From contig PBEB01000038.1 in assembly GCA_002717505.1 (NCBI GenBank), positions 1 through 64,000 on the forward strand: a stretch of 64,000 bases of DNA. The letters are read 5' to 3'. This stretch comes from Leptospiraceae bacterium. GTDB taxonomy: Bacteria; Spirochaetota; Leptospiria; Leptospirales; Leptonemataceae. A model generated the notes under the pieces. It did no database searches and was not told the DNA's origin. It worked only from the letters and a program-made list of their open reading frames with translations. The translations under genes were made by a program, and so were the position numbers. Positions 27,743 through 36,871 of the stretch are shown one piece after another (positions within the stretch are counted from its first letter, which is position 1; each line of letters opens with the position of its first letter).

Positions 27743-27771
27743 TTGACACCTGTATAGTGCGCAATAATGAT
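27743..27771 (+). promoter_or_regulatory. Candidate recA promoter
   Basis: A perfect -35 TTGACA (27743-27748) is followed after 17 bp by AATGAT (27766-27771), a four-of-six -10 match. The predicted start near 27778 leaves a leader of about 180 nt before the recA ATG. No copy of the Leptospira-type LexA box (TTTG-N5-CAAA) or the Bacillus type was seen; CTGTATAG within the spacer is at best half an E. coli-type site. Confidence 0.5.
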
Positions 27772-27818
27772 TCTTTATGTCACAGGGCTGATTTACAGTG
27801 GGATTATCTGACGGGGTA

Positions 27819-27944
27819 ATGGTAATGGCAAGACATCGCTCTGGACTGCAAAAACCTGGAATGGAATACACGGAAAAAACAGGGACGAAAGAACCAGAGA
27901 TTACCCTTAAAGTAGCCGGCCTAGGGCCGGATCAGAAACTTTAG
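27819..27944 (+). CDS. Possible 41-codon leader ORF upstream of recA
   Basis: An ATG at 27819 (second in-frame ATG at 27825) with ACGGGG just upstream opens a 41-residue frame beginning [11 protein letters not shown]. It ends at TAG 27942-27944, 13 bp before the recA start. The peptide is polar and matches nothing I know. It lies wholly in the predicted recA leader. It could be a real leader peptide or a chance frame; evidence is position and a weak ribosome site only. Confidence 0.25.
   Translation: MVMARHRSGLQKPGMEYTEKTGTKEPEITLKVAGLGPDQKL
27916..27930 (+). promoter_or_regulatory. GC-rich hairpin in the recA leader
   Basis: CCGGCC-TAG-GGCCGG is a perfect 6-bp all-GC stem with a 3-base loop. 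It ends 27 bases before the recA ATG and 16 bases before its AAGGA site (27946-27950). No T-run follows, so it is not an intrinsic terminator. It could influence translation or mRNA stability. Confidence 0.45.
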
Positions 27945-27957
27945 CAAGGAATTCAAC

Positions 27958-29082
27958 ATGGCAAAAAAGAAAGTAGAGAAGATTACAGCTCCCAAGCCGG
28001 AAAAGAACGAACGAGCGCAGGCAGTGGAAGGAGCTATCCAGCAGATTGAAAAGCAGTTCGGAAAAGGCTCTATCATGAAGCTGGGAGACAACTCCGTTCG
28101 CTCGGAAATTGGCTTTATCCCCACCGGAGCCATGACTCTGGACTTTGCTCTGGGCCTGGGCGGATTCCCCCGAGGAAGGATCGTGGAGATCTACGGACCT
28201 GAATCCTCCGGAAAAACCACCCTCTGTCTTTCGGCCGTAGCCAATGCCCAGCGAAATGGCGGGATTGCAGCTTTTGTGGACGCAGAGCATGCGCTGGATC
28301 CCAGTTTTGCTACTCGCCTGGGTGTAAACATCGATGACCTTCTTGTAGCTCAGCCGGACAACGGCGAAGAGGCCCTGGAAATTACAGAGTCCCTGGTGCG
28401 ATCCAATGCTGTAGATATCATTGTTGTAGACTCGGTAGCTGCTCTGGTTCCTCGTTCCGAGCTGGAAGGCAACATGGGCGATGCTCAGATGGGATTGCAT
28501 GCCAGACTTATGAGCCAGGCAATGCGAAAACTCACAGGAACTATTTCCAAGTCCAATACTACCATTATATTCGTGAATCAGATTCGAAACAAGATTGGCG
28601 TAATGTTTGGTTCGCCGGAGACCACCACCGGTGGAAACGCTCTAAAATTCTACGCTTCAGTTCGACTGGATATTCGTCGCATTGAAACGCTGAAAAAAGG
28701 AGATAGTCCCTATGGCAACCGCGTTCGAGTCAAGGTTGTAAAGAATAAGGTAGCTCCTCCCTTCCGTCAGGCAGAGTTCGATATACTCTTCGATTCCGGT
28801 ATCAATCGCGAAGGTTGTATCCTGGATCTCTCGCTGGAGCACGGACTCATCGAACGCTCCGGAACCTGGTATTCTCACCAGAGCAATCGCATTGGACAGG
28901 GCAGAGACAATGCATGTAACTTCCTGAAAGAAAATCCGGATATTATGGAAGAGCTGGATCAGTCTTTGCGCAAAGTACTCAAGGAAATGCGCGCACCGGC
29001 CAATGCGAAGCAAGAACAGGAAGAAGAACCACAGATCGATCCAGAGACCGGAGAGATTCTGAATGAGGAAGCCGCTGGATGA
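27958..29082 (+). CDS. recA: Recombinase RecA
   Basis: 374 residues with AAGGA seven bases before the ATG. Walker A is GPESSGKTT (80-88); [13 protein letters not shown] and [17 protein letters not shown] are canonical RecA core sequences. The protein polymerises on single-stranded DNA, drives strand exchange and triggers LexA self-cleavage. The N-terminus carries a short Lys-rich extension and the C-terminus an acidic tail ([13 protein letters not shown]), both usual. The stop overlaps the argC start by ATGA, an uncommon pairing. Confidence 0.99.
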   Translation: MAKKKVEKITAPKPEKNERAQAVEGAIQQIEKQFGKGSIMKLGDNSVRSEIGFIPTGAMTLDFALGLGGFPRGRIVEIYGPESSGKTTLCLSAVANAQRNGGIAAFVDAEHALDPSFATRLGVNIDDLLVAQPDNGEEALEITESLVRSNAVDIIVVDSVAALVPRSELEGNMGDAQMGLHARLMSQAMRKLTGTISKSNTTIIFVNQIRNKIGVMFGSPETTTGGNALKFYASVRLDIRRIETLKKGDSPYGNRVRVKVVKNKVAPPFRQAEFDILFDSGINREGCILDLSLEHGLIERSGTWYSHQSNRIGQGRDNACNFLKENPDIMEELDQSLRKVLKEMRAPANAKQEQEEEPQIDPETGEILNEEAAG

Positions 29083-30119
29083 TTCCTGTCTCAATCTTTG
29101 GTGGGGCCGGCCTTACCGGACGTGAATTGCTTACCTGGCTCAGACACCATCCTGAAGCCAGGCCTGTATTTGTTACGTCCGATCAGCATGCTGGGGCCAC
29201 CGTGGAGCAGGTATTTCCGGAGATCTCTGAATTTCCGGACCTGAAGTTCTCCAGGCATTCAGATCCCTGCCCTTCGGACTCGGTGGCTTTTCTGGCCACT
29301 CCGAACAAAACCAGCATGGAGCTGGTTCCAGAGCTCCTGGCAAAGGGATTGCGAGTCATCGATCTAAGCGGAAGCTTTCGCATACCGGATAAGGACCTAT
29401 TCGAAGAGTATTACGGTCTGCAGCATTCAGCCTTTTCTACAATGGATCAGGCCGTGTACGGCATGCCGGAGCTATTCCGCGATCAAATCAAAGATGCGCG
29501 CTTCATCTCCAATCCGGGCTGTTATCCCACAGGCTCCATTCTCCCTCTGTATTTGCTGGGAGAACGTAGAAGCCAAATTCGCCAGGTCATCATAGATGCA
29601 AAGTCTGGAGTATCTGGCGCTGGCGGCCGAACCGAAGATTCCGGATTTGCATTTCAGAATGTCTACGAAAACTTTCGCGCTTACAAGGTTCTAAAGCATC
29701 AGCATACGCCGGAAATTCAGATCTATTCCCTGGCTGGAATGCAGCGCTTCCGTAGTCCTGAAGAAGCCGGGGATGCACCTTCCCTTGTTTTTACTCCGCA
29801 TCTTCTGCCGATCTACAGAGGTATTCTATCGAGCATAGTGGTGGAATGGAAAGAAAATGCACCGGCCGATCTAGATCATGAGCTGAAAGCCGCAACAGCC
29901 GGAGAGTCTTTTCTACGATTTCTGGATACCCCGGAACAGGTAGAACTTCGCAGGGTTCAGCATACTAATTTCGTAGATTTTGGAATACGCACCCTGGGAA
30001 ACATCACCATCATCGTATCTGCCATTGATAATCTGGTGAAGGGCGCCGCCGGACAGGCCATTCAGAATATGAATATCATGTGCGGCCTGGACGAGACTGC
30101 TGGCTTGCTAGACCGCTAG
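29079..30119 (+). CDS. argC: N-acetyl-gamma-glutamyl-phosphate reductase
   Basis: 346 residues. The N-terminal NADP-binding fold begins [15 protein letters not shown]; the active-site cysteine is Cys148 in SNPGCYPTG. The enzyme reduces N-acetylglutamyl phosphate to the semialdehyde in arginine synthesis. The start codon overlaps the recA stop (ATGA), so translation is probably coupled to recA. No other arg gene is in the window. It is convergent with ktrA, 16 bp away. Confidence 0.97.
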   Translation: MIPVSIFGGAGLTGRELLTWLRHHPEARPVFVTSDQHAGATVEQVFPEISEFPDLKFSRHSDPCPSDSVAFLATPNKTSMELVPELLAKGLRVIDLSGSFRIPDKDLFEEYYGLQHSAFSTMDQAVYGMPELFRDQIKDARFISNPGCYPTGSILPLYLLGERRSQIRQVIIDAKSGVSGAGGRTEDSGFAFQNVYENFRAYKVLKHQHTPEIQIYSLAGMQRFRSPEEAGDAPSLVFTPHLLPIYRGILSSIVVEWKENAPADLDHELKAATAGESFLRFLDTPEQVELRRVQHTNFVDFGIRTLGNITIIVSAIDNLVKGAAGQAIQNMNIMCGLDETAGLLDR

Positions 30120-30135
30120 AGCCAGCGTCCGCGAT

Positions 30136-30819
30136 CTACATTAATTCATCGATAAAATCTTCCAGGCTGGTTTCCTTTCCGAACAGAACCAGGATATCAT
30201 TGGATTTGATAATCGTCTTTCCATCCGGTATTCCAATGAATTCCTGTTTCTCCGTTGGCCTTTCCGGATCCATCGCTCGCCGCACGGTCACAATGCTTAT
30301 GTTGAATCGCTTCTTCAGGCTGGCCCCATTCAGGCTCATGCCCACAAGAGCGGGTGGCGCTTCGACTTCAAACAGGCGATAGCCTTCTTCCAGAAACATA
30401 CTGCGCTTAATGGAGGGATGGGCAAATTGCTCCGCCATGTTTTCTGCAGCCCTTTCTTCTGGATTGAATAGCTCTTTCACTCCAAGCATTTCGAGGATAC
30501 GTTTATGAAGCCCCGTGCGATACCGCACAATCAATTGACCGTTGAAAATTCGCCGCAGAATGTCTGCCGTCACGATAAGAGTCTCAAAGCTCTGGGCGGC
30601 TGAAAGAATTACAGTGTCCATCTGTTCCACTCCCTGAGAACGTAGAGCCTTTTCATCGGTAGAATTCAGACATACTGCATGGGTGCAACGTGTCTTGATG
30701 GCTTCGATAGTGGCCAGGTCATGATCAATGGCAGTTACTTCATGACCTTCCTCATGCAAATGTTTGACCAGTGCTTTTCCAAAATCTCCCAGTCCTATTA
30801 CCGCTATCTTCTTTCTCAT
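30136..30819 (-). CDS. ktrA: Potassium uptake regulatory subunit, TrkA/KtrA type
   Basis: 227 residues: one RCK_N (Rossmann) domain with IAVIGLGDFGKALVKHL and the acidic strand end VTAIDHD, then one RCK_C domain (about 135-220). A single RCK pair of this size matches KtrA rather than the doubled TrkA of E. coli. It forms a cytoplasmic nucleotide-binding ring gating the TrkH/KtrB channel, encoded upstream on the same strand. A 42-codon ORF overlaps its start by ATGA. Confidence 0.92.
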   Translation of the reverse strand: MRKKIAVIGLGDFGKALVKHLHEEGHEVTAIDHDLATIEAIKTRCTHAVCLNSTDEKALRSQGVEQMDTVILSAAQSFETLIVTADILRRIFNGQLIVRYRTGLHKRILEMLGVKELFNPEERAAENMAEQFAHPSIKRSMFLEEGYRLFEVEAPPALVGMSLNGASLKKRFNISIVTVRRAMDPERPTEKQEFIGIPDGKTIIKSNDILVLFGKETSLEDFIDELM

Positions 30820-30944
30820 GGAATTTCCTTGAACCTCCCGGGATCAGGGCGCCGGTAAGCCAGCGACTCCCAAGCTCTCATCCGCATATTTAACTCCATC
30901 CGCATAGCATTAAATCCCTCATTGAGTTCGCTCCGATCTGTCAT
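30816..30944 (-). CDS. Small ORF between the two potassium-uptake genes
   Basis: 42 codons, from ATG 30944 (15 bp past the trkH stop) to TGA 30816-30818, which overlaps the ktrA ATG as ATGA. The product begins MTDRSELNEGFNAMRM and contains repeated Met/Arg (MELNMRMRAW), giving a basic, amphipathic-looking helix. No family recognised. The frame fits exactly between two subunits of one transporter, favouring a real gene or a translational coupler. No strong ribosome site precedes it. Confidence 0.45.
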   Translation of the reverse strand: MTDRSELNEGFNAMRMELNMRMRAWESLAYRRPDPGRFKEIP

Positions 30945-30958
30945 AGTTCTATTCTAGA

Positions 30959-32773
30959 TTATCCTACAACGATGTACTCTGTAGGATAAGTATAATTCAC
31001 CGGTCGTGCCCGAGGCACTACTGCAAGAAGGAAGGTCATAGATCCAACCCGGCCTACAAACATTACAAGACAGAGCACAGCCTTACCTTCATCCGAAAGC
31101 GAGGATGTAATCCCGCGGGATAGTCCCACTGTACCGAAGGCCGATACAACTTCAAAGATAATATCCAGAAACGGTTCCGATTCCAGGAAGAGTAGAGCAA
31201 AGATGGCCGCAAATATCGAGAAAAAGGAAAGCAACACCGTGGAATAGGCCCGGGCCACAGTATCATCGGATACGGTTCTGCCGAATACTTCTACCTGCTG
31301 TTTACCGCGAATCAGGTTCATGATATGAACCGTGGCCACGCTAATAGTAGAAGTCTTAATTCCTCCGCCTGTACTTACGGGACTGGCGCCAATCCACATC
31401 AGAAGGAAAGTGAAGAAAACTGTAGGCAGAGCCAGGGTTGCTGTAGATACAGTTTCAAACCCTGCCGTTCGCGTTGTAATCGAATAGAACAGACTGTGCA
31501 TCCACGCTTCGCCGGCGCTCATTCCGACCAATCGCCCCTTTTGTTCCATGAAGTAAAATGCAACAGTGCCCGCCACCAGGAGAATTGCAGTGGCAATCAG
31601 TACAAGTCGCGTACTAACACTCAGTCGATAATGAACACTGGCAGGATGGATAATGCGTAGAAAAAGAGCTCGCAGCACAGGAAAGCCCAGACCGCCCAGA
31701 ACGATGAGGACCATAAAGGTGCTTATGGAAAATCCGTGCCACTGAGACAGGGTAGCCAGACTGTCCTTATAAAGAGAAAAACCAGCGTTGCAAAATGCTG
31801 ATATGCTGTGAAAGATCGAATGAAACAAACGATTTTCGAAGCTACCCAGAAATCCCTCGGGCAAAGAATGGTAGAGTGATAGAGCCCCTACCCCTTCGAT
31901 GGCAAAAGTGAAAACAGCCACGGATCGCACGATTTTGCGGACCTCGCCAAGGCTGTCTTCGCTGAGCAGGTCTCGCATCAACAGCTGCTCGGATATACTA
32001 TGACCACCTGCTAGAAACAGCGAAAAAAATGAAGTAAGGGTCATAAGCCCCAGACCACCAATCTGAATCAGAATCAGAATTACCAGCTGGCCGGCAAATG
32101 TGAAATCCCGGGCAATATCCACAGGCGACAATCCCGTGACGCAGGTGGCGCTTACGGCAATAAATAGCCGGTCAATGAACGAAATTTCAGCAGCAGTAAA
32201 TCTGGGAAGCGAAAGCAATGCGAATCCACAGAGGATGACGAAGATGAAGCTTCCAACAAAGATCATCGCCGGATTCACGCGAAGAAAGCGCAATGCCTGG
32301 ACCCTTCGCACTAGATGGATGAGATTGTTTAAGACGAAAATTCCCTGACTGATCGCCAGAAAGAGCAATACAGCGGTGGTAGAGGTGAAGCCTCTGGCAT
32401 CCAGATAGGAAATCAACGGATCCCGAAAGATCCATTGAAAGATTACCAGGCCCGCCAGACCTATTTCCAGTTTGTGCTCCGATAAATGCTGACGTACCGT
32501 AGGACGGGCGAAGAATAGACTGATCACCTCGTAGGCCACCAGAACCACCAGAATAACCTCGGTGGCCAGAGTTGCCAGATACCTGTGCTTCTGGTCGATT
32601 CCAAAGCCAATTTCCATGATCAGAATGGCCCCGGATGCAAGACCTGCCAGAAAAAAGACCCAGCGAGAGAAAGGATGCAGATGGTGATGGTAGAGACTAC
32701 GAGAGGTGTAATAGAGCCTTCGGAGGGCCGATAGGGAGCGAGACAGATCGCGGCGCAACCGAAAAATCTTCAT
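30959..32773 (-). CDS. TrkH/KtrB-family potassium transporter
   Basis: About 604 residues from ATG 32773; a GTG at 32791 is possible. The C-terminal two thirds carry the four-repeat TrkH/KtrB pore: selectivity regions around ATCVTGLSPVD, FCNAGFSLYKDS, TRTAGFETVST and FGTVGLSRGIT, each with the expected glycine. About 150 extra N-terminal residues add several membrane helices before the conserved core. The protein imports potassium at the inner membrane and works with the KtrA-like subunit encoded downstream. The gene is divergent from the rel/spoT gene. Confidence 0.92.
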   Translation of the reverse strand: MKIFRLRRDLSRSLSALRRLYYTSRSLYHHHLHPFSRWVFFLAGLASGAILIMEIGFGIDQKHRYLATLATEVILVVLVAYEVISLFFARPTVRQHLSEHKLEIGLAGLVIFQWIFRDPLISYLDARGFTSTTAVLLFLAISQGIFVLNNLIHLVRRVQALRFLRVNPAMIFVGSFIFVILCGFALLSLPRFTAAEISFIDRLFIAVSATCVTGLSPVDIARDFTFAGQLVILILIQIGGLGLMTLTSFFSLFLAGGHSISEQLLMRDLLSEDSLGEVRKIVRSVAVFTFAIEGVGALSLYHSLPEGFLGSFENRLFHSIFHSISAFCNAGFSLYKDSLATLSQWHGFSISTFMVLIVLGGLGFPVLRALFLRIIHPASVHYRLSVSTRLVLIATAILLVAGTVAFYFMEQKGRLVGMSAGEAWMHSLFYSITTRTAGFETVSTATLALPTVFFTFLLMWIGASPVSTGGGIKTSTISVATVHIMNLIRGKQQVEVFGRTVSDDTVARAYSTVLLSFFSIFAAIFALLFLESEPFLDIIFEVVSAFGTVGLSRGITSSLSDEGKAVLCLVMFVGRVGSMTFLLAVVPRARPVNYTYPTEYIVVG

Positions 32774-32870
32774 TTCACCAGAGAGTAACACCCTTCATGA
32801 GGTGTCATCTTTTCTCTTGCCATTCGGTGTCCAGGGATGCACCTTGTCAGGGATGTTAAAAGAAGGCTTT

Positions 32871-35045
32871 ATGAGCATCAAGATCTTGGCCTCCTACCGC
32901 CAGCTGCTCAAGACCTTTCGTGAGAGGGTTCCGGAGGGCGATGAAGATCTTGTACGTCGAGCCTTCCAGTTTGCCTACCGGGCTCACCGGGACCAGAAAA
33001 GGCTTTCCGGGGAGCCCTATATCATCCATCCAATTGCCGTTTCCCAGACTCTGGCGGAATTGGGCCTCGATACCCCCACCGTGGCCGCGGGCCTGTTACA
33101 CGACGTCGTGGAGGACACCCAGTTCGGAGAGGATTTCATCAAACGCGAATTTGGGGAAGAAATCCAGAATCTTGTCAAAGCCGTGACCAAGATCTCCCTG
33201 GTAAAGAAGGACAGTATACAGCCTCCGGCAGAAGGGAGCTTAAGAACTCTTAAGGAAAAAGAGGCGGCGGAGAATATTCGACTGATGCTTCTGGCCACAG
33301 CCCGAGACGTTCGGGTGATCCTGATCAAACTTTCAGATAAGCTTCATAACATGCGAACACTTCAGTTTCAGAAGCCAGAGAAAGTGGAACGAATCGCAGG
33401 CGAAACCTTGAACATTTATGCACCCATAGCCGGTCGCCTGGGCATGTTTGGCATTAAATCCGAACTGGAGGATCTGGCTTTTGCCAGTCTGGACCGATCC
33501 ACTTACAAGGAAATCGTAGTAGGTCTCAAGCAAAGCCGAAGTGAACGAGAAGAGTTTATAAAGAAGCTGAGGAAGATTCTTCAACAAAGACTGGCAGACA
33601 TCAACATTACGGCTCGAGTGGAAGGCCGCGCCAAGCATATATATTCCATTTATCAGAAAATGAACCGGGACAACCGGGACCTGACCCGTGTTTACGATCT
33701 GCGAGGAGTTCGGATTATTGTAGACGAAGTGCGAGATTGTTACGGAGCCCTGGGAATTGTGCATACTCTCTGGCCTCCCATTCCGGGCCGCTTCAAAGAC
33801 TACATTGCAATGCCCAAAATCAACGGTTATCAGAGTCTGCATACCACCGTTGTAGGCCCCGACGGCCGTCCCCTGGAAGTGCAGATTCGAACTCGGGATA
33901 TGGATGAGCGAGCGGTGTTCGGCATCGCGGCCCACTGGCTCTATAAAACCGGCAGTACCAAAGAAGAAAGACGGAACGAAAAGCTCAAATGGCTGGCTCA
34001 TCTATCGCGACTTACCCAGGAATTTCATGGAGATACAAGTGAATTCATTGAAGATCTCCGCCATGAGCTGAATCCGCACGAAGTTTTCGTGTTCACTCCA
34101 AAAGGAGAAATCCTGAACCTTCCGGTAGGCGCTACGGTCCTGGATTTTGCCTTTCGCATTCATACAGACATTGGTCTGCGCTGCCGTGGCGCTATCGTAA
34201 ATGACCGGATGGTGCCTTTACGAACCGAACTCAAGAGCGGAGATCGAGTTGAAATTCTCACCAATGCTCAGCCGAACCCTTCGCCGGTCTGGCTGCGATA
34301 TGTAAACTCGCCCAGAGCCCGCCAGAAGCTTCGCGGATACTTTCGTAAACAGGAAGAAGATGAGCCGGAGTTTCATGAAGATCGTCCGGGGCCTGAAAAA
34401 CAGCGGGACAAGGAACCCATCAAGATTCGCCGCAGAAAATCGGTGGATCCCAAGAAGGTACCCATTGAAGTCGCGGGCGCCACAGATATTCCAGTGCGAT
34501 ACGCCGGCTGTTGTTCCCCGGTACCTGGAGATAGAATTATCGGATTCGTTACGCGCGGCCGCGGAGTCACAGTGCATCGCACCGACTGCCCTCACATCCC
34601 TTCCGAGGAATCAGAAAAAGACAGGCTCATTTCGGTTCGATGGGAAGGACTTACTGAGACGTATCCAGTGCAAATCGAAATTGATGCCGAGGACCGGCAG
34701 GGCCTCTATCTTGACCTGGTAGGCGCTATTGCCAGAACTCAAACCAACATCCTCAAAGCGCAGGCAGATATTCCCCGCAACCACAGGGGAACCATGAAAG
34801 CAACCTTCCTCCTGGAAGTGGAGCATGTGGATCAGCTAAACGATATTCGAGAGACTTTGATGGCGATTCCGGGTGTGCATGAGGTTCGCCGAGTGCTGGG
34901 CCCAGGGGTGGGCCCGGAAAAAGTCGCAGGAAACGGAAAGCTTGATGCAGCTGCCATCGCTACCAGCGGCAATCTACCGGGTACCGCCAACGAAAACGGC
35001 CATAGTCCCAGACCAAAAAAGAAACAGAAATCCAATCCAGGATGA
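32871..35045 (+). CDS. rsh: Bifunctional (p)ppGpp synthetase/hydrolase
   Basis: About 724 residues from ATG 32871, which has AGAAGG five bases upstream; earlier in-frame starts add only a non-conserved extension. The HD hydrolase domain shows HDVVEDT (His77-Asp78). The synthetase domain has RVYDLRGVRIIV and the R307-F-K-D310 signature of bifunctional enzymes, rather than the acidic variant of RelA. TGS (VFVFTPKGEILNLPVGAT) and C-terminal ACT domains follow. It makes and degrades the stringent-response alarmone; with no second copy in the window, it may be the sole long enzyme. The C-terminal 50 residues are a variable basic tail. Confidence 0.96.
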   Translation: MSIKILASYRQLLKTFRERVPEGDEDLVRRAFQFAYRAHRDQKRLSGEPYIIHPIAVSQTLAELGLDTPTVAAGLLHDVVEDTQFGEDFIKREFGEEIQNLVKAVTKISLVKKDSIQPPAEGSLRTLKEKEAAENIRLMLLATARDVRVILIKLSDKLHNMRTLQFQKPEKVERIAGETLNIYAPIAGRLGMFGIKSELEDLAFASLDRSTYKEIVVGLKQSRSEREEFIKKLRKILQQRLADINITARVEGRAKHIYSIYQKMNRDNRDLTRVYDLRGVRIIVDEVRDCYGALGIVHTLWPPIPGRFKDYIAMPKINGYQSLHTTVVGPDGRPLEVQIRTRDMDERAVFGIAAHWLYKTGSTKEERRNEKLKWLAHLSRLTQEFHGDTSEFIEDLRHELNPHEVFVFTPKGEILNLPVGATVLDFAFRIHTDIGLRCRGAIVNDRMVPLRTELKSGDRVEILTNAQPNPSPVWLRYVNSPRARQKLRGYFRKQEEDEPEFHEDRPGPEKQRDKEPIKIRRRKSVDPKKVPIEVAGATDIPVRYAGCCSPVPGDRIIGFVTRGRGVTVHRTDCPHIPSEESEKDRLISVRWEGLTETYPVQIEIDAEDRQGLYLDLVGAIARTQTNILKAQADIPRNHRGTMKATFLLEVEHVDQLNDIRETLMAIPGVHEVRRVLGPGVGPEKVAGNGKLDAAAIATSGNLPGTANENGHSPRPKKKQKSNPG

Positions 35046-35154
35046 TCCCCTTAGTTCTGATGCCCTTCGCAAGGGGTAGCCTGAGAACTGCGGGCCATCA
35101 GATCTAGCCGCAGCGAATTGCCCCTCCGTCAGGAATCCTTTCTTTTGACTCGAT

Positions 35155-36840
35155 TCAGATACTGGCCAGCCGCACCTGATCTTCGAAAAGACTGAATCGT
35201 GCTCCAGGCAAAGAACGCCGCTCCACGCGGTATTTTCGCACGCCAACGCCAAAGGATATTTCCACCCCGGGAAAGACTTGCTCTCGAACCTCAACCTCCG
35301 CTCCTTCCACAGGATTGATGCTAGCAATCAACCGTTCCCGCTGCAATTCAAGGTTCTCCAAAAGCTTTTCCAGCTTTTGCTGAACCAGGCGAAGCCTGTT
35401 CTCTGTTTCCTCGTCTTCAGTAGTAGATTTCCCTCGCTTGCGGCTTTCTTCTATTTGTTGAATGTGAAGCAGGACTCGGTGATAGGTCTTTTTCTGATCC
35501 TCGTATTGAGCGTCCATTTCCCGTAATTTCTGAAATGTGTCCGGGTCCACGCCCACTGTAATTCGAGTAGCGGTCTCCATCTTTGTTCCGAGCTTTCGAG
35601 CTTTCACTCTCTGTCCGGCCAGGGAGTCCCCACCAATGATTTCCCCTCGGCCCTCTTCCACGATAATCTCCTGACCTGCGGTTAGCCTGGAATGCATGCT
35701 AACCTCCTGAATGTAAATCCCATGGCCGGCCAAAAGAGAGGTCTTTTGCGCAAAGCGAGCGAAGATGCTACCGGCGGCCTCGATGTATCCGCTATTTCTG
35801 GTAACAGCGCCACCAGTAAGAATAATGTCGCCTTCTGCTTTGAGAAATACATTACTCACTGTCTTTTCGATAATGATATCGCCTCTTGCATTCACCTGGA
35901 AACCGTCGAATACAGTGTTTCGCACTACAACTGTGCCCGGAAAGTCAATGTGTCCCGTGGAATAATCAACATTGTCCAGCTCCAGGATCTCTTCAATGTC
36001 CAGTCTGGGAAAACGCGTCTGAAAGTTGGATACCCTGGCATGGCCATCAATACGAGCGTAATACTCATTCCCCCGTGCTTCCACGTTCATACCCGGCTCC
36101 AGTACTATGGAGCTTCCGTCGGTGGCGGGTAGAGTCCTTCCCGTTACGGTATAACCAGCCTCTCCAGGCTCCCCGGGCAGCACTCTGGCCAGTAAATCCC
36201 CGGCCTGGCAGGTCTGAACTACGTTTAAATTGCGAAAGTCCACCGGATCCTCTTCCTTCTGGCCCGCTTCTCTTACAGGTACCGCCCTGGGGTTCGGTTC
36301 GATTTGCCATTCTACGCTGGCATCTCGCGCTGCAGTGGGGGACTTCATGGATGCGATCCGATAGGCTTTCTTCTGGAAGCCTTTGTTGGTCAGTTCGGGC
36401 AAAGTACGCTTCGCGATGGCCTGTAGAAGCTCCTCATCGATGCCAGCAACAACGCCGCGAGAGGCCAGAAGGCTCAGTATCTCTTCTGATCCTGGCCAGC
36501 GTCCTCCATGGCGAGGGGCGAGCACTGTGAGCATTGCCTGGCTTTCGTCTTCTGCCACCTCAAGTTCCAACCTTGCATCTTCGCTGGGTAACTCTTCCCA
36601 GGCGGCAATATCGTAAGCTTCACCGGAAGCTCCTGCAATCGCTTCATCTAGAGCTGCAGTATCGTATTCTGTGATTCCAAAAAGACCAAGCCTTGCCTGA
36701 ACATCCACTTTCTTGACCGAACGCCCTTTCTTGCCTGCAGGAAATACTCGAAGAATGGCCCGCCCTCCTTCATTCTCCAGTAGGAAGTGACCGTTTTCGT
36801 TATCCTCGATGGACTTCAAAAAGTCTTGATGCGATTCCAT
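35155..36840 (-). CDS. FapA-family (DUF342) protein
   Basis: 561 residues. The N-terminal third resembles the FapA N-domain. The centre is a run of parallel beta-helix repeats (DYSTGHIDFPGTVVVRNTV, GFQVNARGDIIIEKTV, NVFLKAEGDIILTGG), and the end has a coiled coil (about 440-510) followed by a short beta region. Family members were named for flagellar assembly in Vibrio; the mechanism is unclear. No flagellar gene is adjacent. The start is 31 bp after the aroA stop, so both may share a transcript. Confidence 0.87.
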   Translation of the reverse strand: MESHQDFLKSIEDNENGHFLLENEGGRAILRVFPAGKKGRSVKKVDVQARLGLFGITEYDTAALDEAIAGASGEAYDIAAWEELPSEDARLELEVAEDESQAMLTVLAPRHGGRWPGSEEILSLLASRGVVAGIDEELLQAIAKRTLPELTNKGFQKKAYRIASMKSPTAARDASVEWQIEPNPRAVPVREAGQKEEDPVDFRNLNVVQTCQAGDLLARVLPGEPGEAGYTVTGRTLPATDGSSIVLEPGMNVEARGNEYYARIDGHARVSNFQTRFPRLDIEEILELDNVDYSTGHIDFPGTVVVRNTVFDGFQVNARGDIIIEKTVSNVFLKAEGDIILTGGAVTRNSGYIEAAGSIFARFAQKTSLLAGHGIYIQEVSMHSRLTAGQEIIVEEGRGEIIGGDSLAGQRVKARKLGTKMETATRITVGVDPDTFQKLREMDAQYEDQKKTYHRVLLHIQQIEESRKRGKSTTEDEETENRLRLVQQKLEKLLENLELQRERLIASINPVEGAEVEVREQVFPGVEISFGVGVRKYRVERRSLPGARFSLFEDQVRLASI

Positions 36841-36871
36841 AATGCCTGATTCGCCGGTACGCTTGCCAGCT

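Noticed and set aside
27705-27957. LexA box upstream of recA
   Set aside because: Neither TTTG-N5-CAAA, CTG-N10-CAG nor GAAC-N4-GTTC is present.
35058-35090. Hairpin CCCTT-CGC-AAGGG after the rel/spoT gene as terminator
   Set aside because: Short stem and no T-run on either side.
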